The notes: generated by a model from the sequence alone, not told the origin. 64,000 nucleotides of DNA from Magnetospirillum sp. 15-1 (GCF_900184795.1 NZ_FXXN01000026.1:124001-188000); one strand, 5' to 3'. Shown: positions 26,627 through 35,859, numbered from the stretch's first letter. Program-made: numbers and translations.

Positions 26627-29545
26627 CTATTCCTCTCCGTCGCCGCCGCTGGCCCATTCCCGCACCCGAGCCAGATGCAGGTAATCCGAGTATTTGGGCG
26701 CGTGCTCGGGATGGGGCCGCGCCGCATAGGGGGTGGCCGGATCGTCGAACACCGCCACCAGGGCATGCAGCCCCTCCAGCGCCTCGTCGGCCAGGGCGGC
26801 AGCGTCACCGCCCGCCGAGCGCTCGTCGCCGCCCGCCGCGCCGCCCTTGAGATGCCAGTACAGCAGTTCGGACACCTCGGCCGCCCCAATGCCGGCGAAC
26901 CCGCCGTGGCGGGCGATCACCGCCTCCAGCGGCAATTGCGGCGCGAAACCGGCCGCCACCTCGCGGGCTCGGGGGGGCGTACCGGTCTTGTAGTCGATCA
27001 GCGCCAGGGTGCCGTCGCTCATCTCGTCGATGCGGTCGGCCTTGGCGGTCAGGGTGAAGGGCCCGGCCGGCGCCTCGATCTCCAGGATGCCGCCGGCCTC
27101 GGCGTGGACGTTGCGCAGGGCGGGGCGGCGTCCCCGTTCGCGGGCCGCCACCCAGCGGGCGACGGATTCGAAACGCGGCCACCAGAAGGCCCACAGGGCG
27201 GGGGACACCACCTTGGCCTCGAACACCTCGCGGCCGATGCGCAGCAATTCCGCTTCCGGCTCGGGGGGGAGGGCGCGCGGCCAGGCCTTGAGGAACAGTT
27301 CCAGCGCCTCGTGCACCATGCTGCCGTATTCCGCCGCTCCCGGATCGGCATCGATGGGGTCCAGCGCCTTCAGGCGCAGCACGTGTTTGGCGTAGATGGC
27401 GTAGGGATCGCGCATCCAGGTCTCGATCTCGGTGACCGACAACCGCCGGGGGCGGACCTTGACCGGCGGGGCGGGGGCCGGAATTTCCGGACGCTTCCAG
27501 CTATCCGGCCGGTCGAGCAGGGCGTGCCAGTCCAGCCACTGGCCGGCATCCTGGTCGAAGGCGAGGCCCGAGCCCTTCATCACCGCGTCCAGGCGCATCA
27601 GCCAGCGCGACGGCACGGTGGGGGTGCCGTCCACCCGCGCCGAGCGGCTCAGCACCACCCGGGGCGCCGCGAAGCCCTGGGCGAAGTCGTGGGCGGCCAG
27701 ACCGATGCGGCGCTCGGGCGGCGCCAGCCCGAAGGCGGTGCGCATTGGACGGCTCATCCACGGATCGGCTTCGGGCGGCGCCGGCCAGGTCCCTTCGTTG
27801 AGCCCGCCCAGGACCAGCAGGTCGGCGTGCTGCAGGCGGGCCTCCAGCGGCCCCCAGATGAACAGGCGGGGATGGTGGTCCCAGTTGGAGCGCACCGCCA
27901 CCCCGGCCATCACCTCGTCGAACAGGGCGGGATAGCAGCGCCCGGCCATACCGCCCAGAACCGGCGCGGCAGCGGCCAGATCGGCGGCGAAGCGGGCGGC
28001 GGCCTCGCCCGCCTCGCCCCGCCACAGCCGGGCCGGGCCGGGAAGCTGGTCGTCGCCAGCCAGCCATTCGGCGAATTCCATATGGGCGCGCAGCAGATCG
28101 GCCAGGGAGGTCTCGGCCGCCTTCAGGCGATCGGCCAGCGGCGCCGCCATGGCTTCCAGGTCGGCGAGCCAGGAGGACAGGCGCGGGTCCTTGACCACCT
28201 GACGCAGGCCCGCCACGCCGGGGGCCGGGCGCGGGCCGCGCAGGGCCAGACGCTCCAGCCGGCGGACCAGGGCGCGGAAGGCGCCGGTCTCCATGCCGCC
28301 CGCCGCCAGCGGGTGCTTGAGACAGGCCAGCAGCCCGTGGGGGGCGAAGTCGTCGGCCACCATCTCGGCGGTCAACCGCAGGAACGCACCCGGTTCGCTC
28401 AACCCCAGCGGCCGCCCGGCGGAATCGTCGATGCGGATGCCCCAGCGTTCCAGTTCACCCGCCACCCGCCGGGCCAGCCCGCGATCGGGAGTGACCAGGG
28501 CGGCGGTGTGGCCGGGCCGGTCCAACTCGCGCCGCATCATCAGGGCGATGGCCCCGGCTTCCTCGCGCGGGGTGGGGGCGTCGAGGCGCCAGACGCCGTC
28601 CAGCACCCGGGAGTCGAGAGCGGGCAGGTCGCGCCACGCCTCGCAGGTGGCGGCGGGGCGCAGGGCCTCGGCCAGCAGACGGACACGGTCCTGCCGCAAA
28701 TCGGCATCGGCGGTCAGCGGCCGCACCGCGCCGCGCTCCACGCCCAGCCGGGCCAGCAGGGCCTTCAAGCCGTATTGCGGATGGGCGGGATCGAGCGCGA
28801 CCCAGGATTCCTCGTCCATCTCGCGGTCGAGACCGGCCAGCACCACCCGCCCGGCGGGCAGGAGGGCCACCGCCGCCAGCAGATCGGCGGTGGCTGGGCG
28901 CGAGCCGGTGGAGCCGGCGGCGATCACCTTGTGGCTGGGCGGTCTGGCCCGCCACGCCTCGATCTGGGCCGCCATCACCCGGTTCAGCCGGTCCTCGGGA
29001 TCGAGCACGCCGCGCTCGGCCAGGATGCCCGGCCAAGCCTCGGTGAGGATCTTGAGGAAATCGAGGGTCAGTTGCCAATGGCTGGCGTAATCCTCGGGCA
29101 CCAGCTTGACCAGCCCGGCGAAGTCCAGACGCTCCACCTGGACCGCGTCCAGCAGCTTGGCCAGTTCCGAGGCCAGCCGCACCGCCTGGTCCGGGCTGGG
29201 CACATGCCCCTTCTGGGCGGCGGCGGCCGTCAGGATCAGCCGCGCCAGGATCAGCACCCGCTCGGTGGGGCTGACCGCCGGCGGCAGGTCGAGGGGATCG
29301 GCGCCGGACAGCTCCAACTCCTCCTCGTCCATGTCGCCCAGTGGCCGCAGCCGGGGCAGCAGCAGCGGCCGCCCCCCCGACAGGCGCAGGAAGGCGTCGC
29401 TCATGGCGCGGCAGGCGCGCCGCGTCGGCAGCAGGATCTCCATGTCGGCCAACGCCAGCGGATCGCCCCCCGCCTCGGCCAGCAGGCAGGCCGCCAGGGT
29501 ATCGACGAACGCCGCGCCGGGCGGGATGGTGAAGACCGGACTCAT
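26627..29545 (-). CDS. addB: Double-strand break repair protein AddB (alphaproteobacterial type)
   Basis: A 972-residue AddB, the partner of AddA in the helicase-nuclease that resects double-strand ends for RecA (RecBCD replacement). The N-terminal helicase-like region has MEILLPTRRACRAMSDAFLR and lacks a Walker A, as in the alphaproteobacterial class. The C-terminal RecB-type nuclease is visible: RRLSVTEIETWMRDPYAIYA, GSMVHEALE, and TLALIDYKTGTPP with its D-x-K catalytic set. The ATG at 29545 follows GAGAGG; an ATG at 29563 is less likely. addA, normally next to it, is absent: the downstream gene is kup. Confidence 0.93.
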   Translation of the reverse strand: MSPVFTIPPGAAFVDTLAACLLAEAGGDPLALADMEILLPTRRACRAMSDAFLRLSGGRPLLLPRLRPLGDMDEEELELSGADPLDLPPAVSPTERVLILARLILTAAAAQKGHVPSPDQAVRLASELAKLLDAVQVERLDFAGLVKLVPEDYASHWQLTLDFLKILTEAWPGILAERGVLDPEDRLNRVMAAQIEAWRARPPSHKVIAAGSTGSRPATADLLAAVALLPAGRVVLAGLDREMDEESWVALDPAHPQYGLKALLARLGVERGAVRPLTADADLRQDRVRLLAEALRPAATCEAWRDLPALDSRVLDGVWRLDAPTPREEAGAIALMMRRELDRPGHTAALVTPDRGLARRVAGELERWGIRIDDSAGRPLGLSEPGAFLRLTAEMVADDFAPHGLLACLKHPLAAGGMETGAFRALVRRLERLALRGPRPAPGVAGLRQVVKDPRLSSWLADLEAMAAPLADRLKAAETSLADLLRAHMEFAEWLAGDDQLPGPARLWRGEAGEAAARFAADLAAAAPVLGGMAGRCYPALFDEVMAGVAVRSNWDHHPRLFIWGPLEARLQHADLLVLGGLNEGTWPAPPEADPWMSRPMRTAFGLAPPERRIGLAAHDFAQGFAAPRVVLSRSARVDGTPTVPSRWLMRLDAVMKGSGLAFDQDAGQWLDWHALLDRPDSWKRPEIPAPAPPVKVRPRRLSVTEIETWMRDPYAIYAKHVLRLKALDPIDADPGAAEYGSMVHEALELFLKAWPRALPPEPEAELLRIGREVFEAKVVSPALWAFWWPRFESVARWVAARERGRRPALRNVHAEAGGILEIEAPAGPFTLTAKADRIDEMSDGTLALIDYKTGTPPRAREVAAGFAPQLPLEAVIARHGGFAGIGAAEVSELLYWHLKGGAAGGDERSAGGDAAALADEALEGLHALVAVFDDPATPYAARPHPEHAPKYSDYLHLARVREWASGGDGEE

Positions 29546-29655
29546 GGAATGGCCTCTCGCCATGGCCTTGGTGAGAGGGCAGTCAACGGCTTCCGGAGAC
29601 GGCGCGCAAGAGAGAAGAGAAAATTGCGGCGGCGCGGACCGGAGAGTTCTTTTCC

Positions 29656-30870
29656 ATGGGCGGGGAAACCGTGTGGCGCTATAGTTCCGTTATGGGAACA
29701 TATGGTGATCAGGCACCGGCCGTCTGCCGGGATTGCGGCGCCCTGGGAACCGGGGGCGGGGTCTGCGCCGCCTGCGGCTCGGAGCGGCGGGTAAGCCATG
29801 CCGAGTTGCTTGACCTCACCATCGCCCATATCGACTGCGATTCCTTCTACGCCTCTGTGGAGAAGCGCGACAATCCGTCCCTGGCCGACAAGCCGGTGAT
29901 CGTCGGCCATCCCGGCGGGCGGGGAGTGGTGACCACCGCCTGCTACGTGGCGCGCAAGTTCGGGCCGCGTTCGGCCATGCCCATGTTCAAGGCGCTGGAG
30001 CTGTGCCCCCACGCCGTGGTCATTCCCCCCAACATCGCCAAATACAAACAGGTCAGCGGCGAAATCCGCGCCCTGTTCGAGAAGGCCACGCCCCTGGTGG
30101 AGCCGCTCTCCCTGGACGAGGCCTATCTCGACCTGTCACCGGGGGTGCGGCTGGTCGAGCGGCCGGCGGCGGTGCTGCTGGCCCGGCTGGCCCGCGCCAT
30201 TCGCCTGCAGGTGGGCATCACCGTCTCGGTGGGTCTCAGCTACAACAAGTTCCTGGCCAAGATGGCCTCGGACCTCGACAAGCCCGAGGGCTTCTCGGTG
30301 ATCGGCCGCGAGGAGGCATCCCGCTTCCTGGCGCCGCGCCCGGTGACCGCACTGTTCGGCATCGGGGCGGCGACGGCGGCGCGCATGGCCGACCAGGGCA
30401 TCACCACCATCGCCCAGCTTCAGGCCCTGCCCGAGGCGGAATTCGTGGCGCGCTGGGGCAAGTTCGGCCGCAGGCTGGCCGGCATGGTGCACGGCATCGA
30501 CAGCCGCCCGGTCAATCCCGACCGCCCGACCAAGAGCGTCTCCACCGAGACCACCTTCGCCCGCGACACCCGTGACGGCAAGGTGCTGGCCGAGGCGCTG
30601 GTCCCCCTGGCCGAGGGCGTGGCCCGGCGGCTGGACCGGGCCCGGCTGGCGGGGCGCACCGTGGTGCTCAAGCTCAAGACCGCCGACTTCAAGGTGATCA
30701 CCCGCCACCAGCGGCTGGCCGACCCCACCGGCCGGGCGGAGATCATCCTGCGCGCCGGTCTGGCCCTGCTGGAACGCCAGACGGACGGCCGCGCCTTCCG
30801 CCTGCTGGGTATCGGCATCACCGACCTCTGCCCAGCCGAGGACGCCGACCCGCCCGACCTGTTCGGTTGA
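29656..30870 (+). CDS. dinB: DNA polymerase IV (Y-family) with N-terminal zinc-ribbon-like motif
   Basis: A 404-residue translesion polymerase. Palm motifs IAHIDCDSFYASVEKRDNPS and PLSLDEAYLDLSPG carry the catalytic acids. YNKFLAKMASDLDKPEGFSV and FGIGAATAARMADQGITTI follow, then a little-finger domain (VSTETTFARDTRDG). An unusual N-terminal CRDCGALGTGGGVCAACG gives two CxxC pairs, a likely zinc ribbon. The ATG at 29656 has GGAGAG 11 bases before it. The ATG at 29692 is an alternative and would place a 16-bp palindrome next to the start. The C-terminal clamp motif is not obvious. It is divergent from addB, 110 bases away. Confidence 0.92.
   Translation: MGGETVWRYSSVMGTYGDQAPAVCRDCGALGTGGGVCAACGSERRVSHAELLDLTIAHIDCDSFYASVEKRDNPSLADKPVIVGHPGGRGVVTTACYVARKFGPRSAMPMFKALELCPHAVVIPPNIAKYKQVSGEIRALFEKATPLVEPLSLDEAYLDLSPGVRLVERPAAVLLARLARAIRLQVGITVSVGLSYNKFLAKMASDLDKPEGFSVIGREEASRFLAPRPVTALFGIGAATAARMADQGITTIAQLQALPEAEFVARWGKFGRRLAGMVHGIDSRPVNPDRPTKSVSTETTFARDTRDGKVLAEALVPLAEGVARRLDRARLAGRTVVLKLKTADFKVITRHQRLADPTGRAEIILRAGLALLERQTDGRAFRLLGIGITDLCPAEDADPPDLFG
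29684..29699. promoter_or_regulatory. Palindrome GTTCC-N6-GGAAC at the dinB start
   Basis: A 16-bp perfect inverted repeat. The known alphaproteobacterial LexA box is GTTC-N7-GTTC (direct repeat), so this is not the standard form. Its position, inside the first codons of the long dinB reading or just before the alternative ATG, makes a regulatory role possible. Confidence 0.35.
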
Positions 30871-30875
30871 GTTAT

Positions 30876-30919
30876 GGGCTGCCGCCCAAACCCGCTTGGG
30901 GCCAATTGCCCCAAACCCC
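30876..30919 (+). repeat. REP-like repeat, left of the lipoprotein gene
   Basis: GGGCTGCCGCCC followed by AAACCCGCTTGGGGC, CAATT and GCCCCAAACCCC. It has the same two-hairpin design as the unit at 7914 and is inverted relative to 31562-31604. It lies 6 bases past the dinB stop. The remaining bases to 31100 show no gene. Confidence 0.7.
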
Positions 30920-31100
30920 GCTCATGAAAGATCTGGGAAGGGGGATTCGCAACACCTCATCCCCTGCGACTACGCCGCGCTCAATGCGGGGTCTGCGCCC
31001 CGCCCTCGCGCAACGCCCCCAAAAAGCAATGGCGCAATGACAGTCGACACAAATTTGATACCGTCTCCTTTGATTTTCGCTTTGAGAGGAGCAAATACAT

Positions 31101-31523
31101 ATGCGCTTGATTGCTATAGTTATGGCGGCTTCCCTCGGGCTGGCTGCCTGCGGGACTTCTCCGGTCAAGCTGGATGCGACCACTCCAACGCCCCCGAATC
31201 GCATATTAGCGTTTGGCAATCCCGGCAGTGGCCTATCCACCGTGATCGTTGTTCGTGATAGCGGTTTCGTTGGCAGCGGGGTCTATCAGGCACTAAAAGT
31301 CGATGGAATATGGGCTGCTAAACTTGATACAAGCGAATCGGTAACCTTGTACATGGCGCCGGGTGACCACGTATTTGGCGTGATCCCAACACCAAATCTC
31401 TTTGGCACCCACAGCATTTATGAAACTTCACTCCGCATTGAGCCGATGCGGACCCACTACCTTAGAATTTCGATCGGCGCCGAGGGTACGACCCGAATTG
31501 CCCCTACAGCCGAGGTGCAATAG
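31101..31523 (+). CDS. Small lipoprotein
   Basis: A 140-residue predicted lipoprotein: MRLIAIVMAASLGLAACGTS has a signal peptide ending in the lipobox LAAC (Cys17). The mature part is beta-rich (VIVVRDSGFVGSGVYQALKV, ESVTLYMAPGDHVFGVIP, HYLRISIGAEGTTRI), resembling small DUF2846-like lipoproteins, but I cannot name a family with confidence. GC content is visibly lower than in both neighbours. The gene lies between two inverted REP-like repeats (30876 and 31562), so it may have been acquired. A GAGAGGAG ribosome site precedes the start. Confidence 0.8.
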   Translation: MRLIAIVMAASLGLAACGTSPVKLDATTPTPPNRILAFGNPGSGLSTVIVVRDSGFVGSGVYQALKVDGIWAAKLDTSESVTLYMAPGDHVFGVIPTPNLFGTHSIYETSLRIEPMRTHYLRISIGAEGTTRIAPTAEVQ

Positions 31524-31561
31524 CCGCGTCGCCGGTTCTGCGGCACGGGCTGAATAGAAAT

Positions 31562-31604
31562 GGGGTCCGGGGCATTAGCCCCGGATGGGTTTGGGCGATA
31601 GCCC
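31562..31604 (-). repeat. REP-like repeat, right of the lipoprotein gene
   Basis: On the minus strand it reads GGGCTATCGCCC, AAACCCATCC, GGGGCTAATGCCCC, GGACCCC. The first 24 bases differ from the 7914 copy at only two positions. With the 30876 copy it brackets the lipoprotein gene in inverted orientation. Confidence 0.75.
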
Positions 31605-31615
31605 GATATCGGCCC

Positions 31616-32656
31616 CTAGCGTTGCGGCGCCGGGGATTCCAGGAACTCGGCCACCGCCTGATAAAGCTGTTTGCGGTTCTTCTCGATCAGGGCGGCGTGG
31701 GTGGCCTCGCCCACCATGACGTAGCGCTTGTAGGGCGAGGTGGTGAGCTTGTTGAACAGCTTCATGCCCATGGCCGGCGGAGCCTCCATGTCCCACTCGC
31801 CCTGGATCACCAGGGCGGGAATGGACAGGCGTTCCGGGTTCCAGCGGGGCTTGCCCGACGCCCAATAGCGCATGGTATCCAACACCACGCCGTTGGGAGC
31901 GCGCACCGTATTGGGGGTGGCGGGCTCGGGATCGCTGGCCAGGGTGGCTTTCAGCCATTCGCCGAACACCGCCTTGGGCAACACGGCCTCGCGCTTGGCC
32001 TCGGGCACAGCCTTCAGCCAGATGTCGCGGGCGTCGCGCGGATCTACCTGACGCCAGGCGGGAACCCGGGCGAGGTCGGCGTCGGTGGGCGGCGGCACCT
32101 CGCGCAGCCATTGCGGCGCATAGAGCACCAGACGCTCCACCTTGTCCTGGGCGCTGTTGGCGAAGGCTCCGGCCAGGGTGGCGCCCCACGACCAGCCGAC
32201 CAGCACCACCTTCTGGGAATTGCGCCGCGACAAGATGAAGTCCACGGCGCGGGTGACGTCCTCGACGGCGTCGGTGGTGTCGACCACCGGGGGATTGGCC
32301 TCGGGAGTCTGCTTCATCTCGGGCGGGTGCCCCGATTTGCCGTAGCCGTGGATATCGAGCGAATAGACGTCGTAGCCCCGGGCGGCCATCCAGTCCATCC
32401 AGCTCTGGCCGTCGACCGCCATGTCGAACGAGGAATGGGCGGGATAGGTGGCGCCGTGCAGGAACAGCACCGTCTTCTCGGGCCTGACGTCGTAGAGGGC
32501 GGCCGGATGCTTGTTGCGGATATAGAGCTTCTGGTCCGGCCATTTGCTGCTGATGGAGAACTCCTCGGTCACCATCTGGGCCGTGGCGGAATTCACCGTC
32601 CCGACCAGCATCGCGGCGACCAGAAGGCCCAGCCGCCACCCCGTCTTCGTCGTCAT
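31616..32656 (-). CDS. Secreted alpha/beta hydrolase
   Basis: A 346-residue hydrolase with a signal peptide (GLLVAAMLVGTVNSATAQ). Alpha/beta-hydrolase features: oxyanion-hole region VLFLHGATYPAHSSFD, nucleophile elbow VLVGWSWGATLAG (Ser in GWSWG), and a late catalytic His in MVGEATHAALIEK, with an acid near VIQGEWDMEAPP. The substrate is unknown; esterase or lipase-like activity is plausible in the periplasm. It starts 22 bases after the stop of the pseudo-kinase gene, so the two are probably cotranscribed. Confidence 0.87.
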   Translation of the reverse strand: MTTKTGWRLGLLVAAMLVGTVNSATAQMVTEEFSISSKWPDQKLYIRNKHPAALYDVRPEKTVLFLHGATYPAHSSFDMAVDGQSWMDWMAARGYDVYSLDIHGYGKSGHPPEMKQTPEANPPVVDTTDAVEDVTRAVDFILSRRNSQKVVLVGWSWGATLAGAFANSAQDKVERLVLYAPQWLREVPPPTDADLARVPAWRQVDPRDARDIWLKAVPEAKREAVLPKAVFGEWLKATLASDPEPATPNTVRAPNGVVLDTMRYWASGKPRWNPERLSIPALVIQGEWDMEAPPAMGMKLFNKLTTSPYKRYVMVGEATHAALIEKNRKQLYQAVAEFLESPAPQR

Positions 32657-32678
32657 TACCCGTCCGCTCCCTTGTTGG

Positions 32679-35162
32679 TCATGCCGCCCCTGCGCCCACG
32701 GGCAGCCGCACGGTCACCACCGTACCCTCACCGGGCACCGATGCCAATTCCACCCTTCCGCCATGGAGGTCGACGAAGCGCTGCACCAGGGCCAGACCGA
32801 TACCGGCATCGTCGTCGTCCTGACCGGCCGGCAGCGCCTCGCGGCGGCCAGCCAGGGCGAAGCCGCCGAACAGCCGCTCCTGCTGCTCGTTGGAGAGGCC
32901 GGCGCCGGTATCGCTGATGGTCAGCGCCAGTTCCGTCGGCCGCCGCTCGGCCCGCACCGTCACCCTGCCGCCGGCCGGGGTACGCTTCAGGGCTTTGCCC
33001 AGCAGGTTGAACAGCACCTGCTTGAGACGACGCTCGTCGGCGACGATCCAGCCGATATCCAGCGGGCAGTCGAAGTCCAGATGCAGCTTCTTCTCCCGCA
33101 CCCGTTCGCGCACCAGCCCCAGCACGCCCGACAGCATGGGGTGGATGTCGACGGTATCGAGTTCCAGGGTCATCTGCCCCGCCTCGATGGCGGCGAGGTC
33201 GAGGATGTCGGAAATCAGCGCCTGCAGCCCCTGGCCCGCCTCGGTGATGCCACGGGCGTATTCGTGCTGGCGCTTGTTGAGCTTGCCGAAATACTCGGCG
33301 GCCAGCATCTCGGAAAAGCCGATCACCGTGGTCAGCGGCTTCCTGACCTCGGCCGAGACATTGGCGATGAACTCGCTTTTCAGCAGGTCGGCGGCGGCCA
33401 GCGCCTCGTTGCGCTCGCGCAGGGCGCGCTCCACCCGCGCCGAATCGGTGACGTCCAGCCAGGTCAGCAGCATGGCCCCGTCGGGCAGCGGCACCGAGGC
33501 GAAATCCACGATGGAATCATCCAGGCGCTCGACCCTGCCGCTCTGGGGCGCACGGGTGTTGAACAGGGCCATCAGGCGTTCGCGCACCTCGGGCCACACC
33601 GAGGCGCGCTCGGCGCCGCCCTCGAAATAGGGCCGATGGGCCTCGACCAGTTCGGCCAGATGGGGTTCGGCTTCCAGCATGGCCGGCGGCAGATTCCAGA
33701 TGCGGGCATAGGCGGGATTGTAGAGCCGGAGACGCCCGTCGCCCCGGAACACCGCCACGCCCTCGTGCAGATGGTCGAGGGTTTCCCGCTGCACCGCCAG
33801 CGCGGTGTTGAACGAGCGCTCCAGCGCCAGGGTGTCGGTGACGTCCTCGTAGGTGAAGATCAGGCCGCCATAGGGATGGGCGGCGATCATGCGGCGCAGC
33901 GTCCGGCCGTCGGGCAGGTGCAGCAGGGTCTCGGCGGCATCGATCAGCGAGATGAACCGCTTCAACTCGTCTTCCTTGTAGGCGCGATAATCGGCCACCT
34001 CGGGCAGCAGCCGGCGCTCGCGGAGCGAATCCAGCACGGCGCCATAGGTCGGCTGCGCCCCCAGCCAATCGGCCTCCAGCCGCCACAGCCGGGTAAAGGC
34101 GGTATTGAAGAAGGTCAGCCGCGTGTCGGTGGAGAAGATGGCGATGGCGGTGGCCAGATGCTCCAGCACCTGGGCATGGGCGGTGGCGTGACGGGCCAGT
34201 TCAACCTGCAGGTCCTCGATGCGGGTGAGGTCCATGGCATAACCGGCGGTCAGCAGCCCGCCGTCATGGGTCTCGAACGGCGCCTCGGTGATCTCGGTGA
34301 AGCGGCGCTGGCCGCCCAGCACCAGATGGAAGGATTCGGCGCGCGGCTCGCCCGCCGCGCGGGCGCGGGCCGCCAGGGCGCGGGCCTCGCGCACCGAACC
34401 GTCCGAGGCCAGCTCGATCTGCCCCGCCACCGCCGCTTGGGGCGAGGCCACATCCACCGCCCGGGCATAGGCCCGGTTGACGTGCAGCAGGGACAGATCG
34501 TCGTCGCGCACCCAGATGGGAATGGGCAGCACGCCCAGCAGCCCCTCGATCCGCTCGCGCTCCCCGGCCAGCCCGGCCAGACGCGAGGCCAGTTCCGCCT
34601 CGAAGGCGGCTCCCTCGGTGACGTCGTGCATCCAGATCAGATCGGCCAAGGCCGTGCCGTCCGGTCCGGCGGCGCGCACGCCCACGGCGCGCACCCGGCG
34701 CCCGCCGTCGCGCAGTCGCAGTTCCAGCTCGAAGCCCTGGCCTTCCTCGCGCAGGCGCCGCACCGCGCCGTCCAACTGGGCGGCATCGGCGGCGGCGAAG
34801 GATTCCAGGACGTCCATGAAGGTGGAATCGGTGCCGCCGAACAGGCCCAGCAGCACGGCAAGGCGCCGCGAGCAGACCTCGCGCTCGGCCCCCAGCCAGG
34901 CATAGAACCCATCGGGCGCCGCCAGCAGGCTCTCGCTCAGCCGCTCGGCCAGGCTCCCGGCGCGAAGCGCGTCGGCGGCCAGCCCGGCCATGCGCCAGCG
35001 CAGCAGCACCAGCACCGCCACGGCGGGGACCAGGACCAGCAGGGCGCCGATGCCCAGCGACAGGGGATCGAACCGGAGAGAGGCCAGCGCATGCGCCTCC
35101 TGGGCCGCCGCCTCGCCTGCCGCCATCGCCAAAGCCAAACCCGCCGCGACTCCCGCGCGCAT
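32679..35162 (-). CDS. DivL-like PAS pseudo-histidine-kinase
   Basis: An 827-residue membrane protein: signal-like N-terminus, one TM (about 35-58, GIGALLVLVPAVAVLVLLRW), several PAS domains (for example LATAIAIFSTDTRLTFFNTA and HLHEGVAVFRGDGRLRLYNP), then HisKA (about 595-660) and HATPase (about 700-820). Two key residues are replaced. The H-box reads FIANVSAEVRKPL, with Ala604 where the phospho-accepting His belongs. The N-box reads LFNLLGKALKRTP, with Lys723 in place of the metal-binding Asn. The G boxes (ISDTGAGL, GIGLALVQRF) remain. Caulobacter DivL, which regulates the CckA-ChpT-CtrA relay, also lacks the His (it has Tyr). With ctrA and chpT nearby, a DivL-type regulator is likely but unproven. 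GGAGG precedes the ATG at 35162. Confidence 0.85.
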   Translation of the reverse strand: MRAGVAAGLALAMAAGEAAAQEAHALASLRFDPLSLGIGALLVLVPAVAVLVLLRWRMAGLAADALRAGSLAERLSESLLAAPDGFYAWLGAEREVCSRRLAVLLGLFGGTDSTFMDVLESFAAADAAQLDGAVRRLREEGQGFELELRLRDGGRRVRAVGVRAAGPDGTALADLIWMHDVTEGAAFEAELASRLAGLAGERERIEGLLGVLPIPIWVRDDDLSLLHVNRAYARAVDVASPQAAVAGQIELASDGSVREARALAARARAAGEPRAESFHLVLGGQRRFTEITEAPFETHDGGLLTAGYAMDLTRIEDLQVELARHATAHAQVLEHLATAIAIFSTDTRLTFFNTAFTRLWRLEADWLGAQPTYGAVLDSLRERRLLPEVADYRAYKEDELKRFISLIDAAETLLHLPDGRTLRRMIAAHPYGGLIFTYEDVTDTLALERSFNTALAVQRETLDHLHEGVAVFRGDGRLRLYNPAYARIWNLPPAMLEAEPHLAELVEAHRPYFEGGAERASVWPEVRERLMALFNTRAPQSGRVERLDDSIVDFASVPLPDGAMLLTWLDVTDSARVERALRERNEALAAADLLKSEFIANVSAEVRKPLTTVIGFSEMLAAEYFGKLNKRQHEYARGITEAGQGLQALISDILDLAAIEAGQMTLELDTVDIHPMLSGVLGLVRERVREKKLHLDFDCPLDIGWIVADERRLKQVLFNLLGKALKRTPAGGRVTVRAERRPTELALTISDTGAGLSNEQQERLFGGFALAGRREALPAGQDDDDAGIGLALVQRFVDLHGGRVELASVPGEGTVVTVRLPVGAGAA

Positions 35163-35280
35163 TCCATATCCTCCCCGATACGGCCCCAAAGTGCCGATAC
35201 CCCGGGCAAATGACAAGGGGTGGTTGCCCCTTCGCCCTCCGGCTGCTACACCTCGGCCGCTGTTCCGAGGAGAGTGCGTG

Positions 35281-35859
35281 ATGCTGAAGGGCCTGTACGA
35301 CTGGATGATGGCCAAGGCGGCCCACCGGCACGCCATCTGGTGGCTGGCCGCCATCTCGTTCATCGAAAGCTCGTTCTTTCCCATTCCGCCCGACGTCATG
35401 CTGATCCCCATGGTGATCGCCGCGCCCACCCAATGGCTGCGCATCGCCCTGATCTGCACGGTGTCCTCGGTGGTGGGCGGCTTCCTCGGCTACGCCATCG
35501 GCCACTACGCCATGGATTCCATCGGCATGGCCATCCTGGGCGCCTTCCACCTGCAGGAAAAGTTCCTGGCCCTGAAGCCGATCATCGACGAATGGGGCGT
35601 GTGGTTCATCATCGTCAAGGGCGCCACCCCCATTCCCTACAAGCTGGTGACCATCACCGCCGGCGCCTTCGACTTCGACCTCGTCAAGTTCACCTTCGCC
35701 TCCATCGTGGCGCGCGGCATGCGCTTCCTGCTGGTCGCCGCCCTGCTGTGGAAGTTCGGCCCGCCCGTCCGCGACTTCGTCGAACGGCGCCTGAAGCTGG
35801 TCACCACCGTGTTCGTGGTGGTGCTGGTGGGCGGCTTCTTCGTGGTGAAGCTGCTGTAG
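35281..35859 (+). CDS. DedA/YqaA-family membrane protein
   Basis: A 192-residue inner-membrane protein of the SNARE-associated/DedA group (YqaA-like). Family features: ISFIESSFFPIPPDVMLIPM, GGFLGYAIGHYAMDSIGMAI, and the conserved KGATPIPYKLVTITAGAF, which contains the re-entrant proline motif. DedA proteins are lipid flippases, for undecaprenyl phosphate in studied cases. The ATG at 35281 follows GAGGAGAGTGCGTG. It is divergent from the pseudo-kinase. The 287 bases after it hold inverted repeats but no gene. Confidence 0.88.
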   Translation: MLKGLYDWMMAKAAHRHAIWWLAAISFIESSFFPIPPDVMLIPMVIAAPTQWLRIALICTVSSVVGGFLGYAIGHYAMDSIGMAILGAFHLQEKFLALKPIIDEWGVWFIIVKGATPIPYKLVTITAGAFDFDLVKFTFASIVARGMRFLLVAALLWKFGPPVRDFVERRLKLVTTVFVVVLVGGFFVVKLL

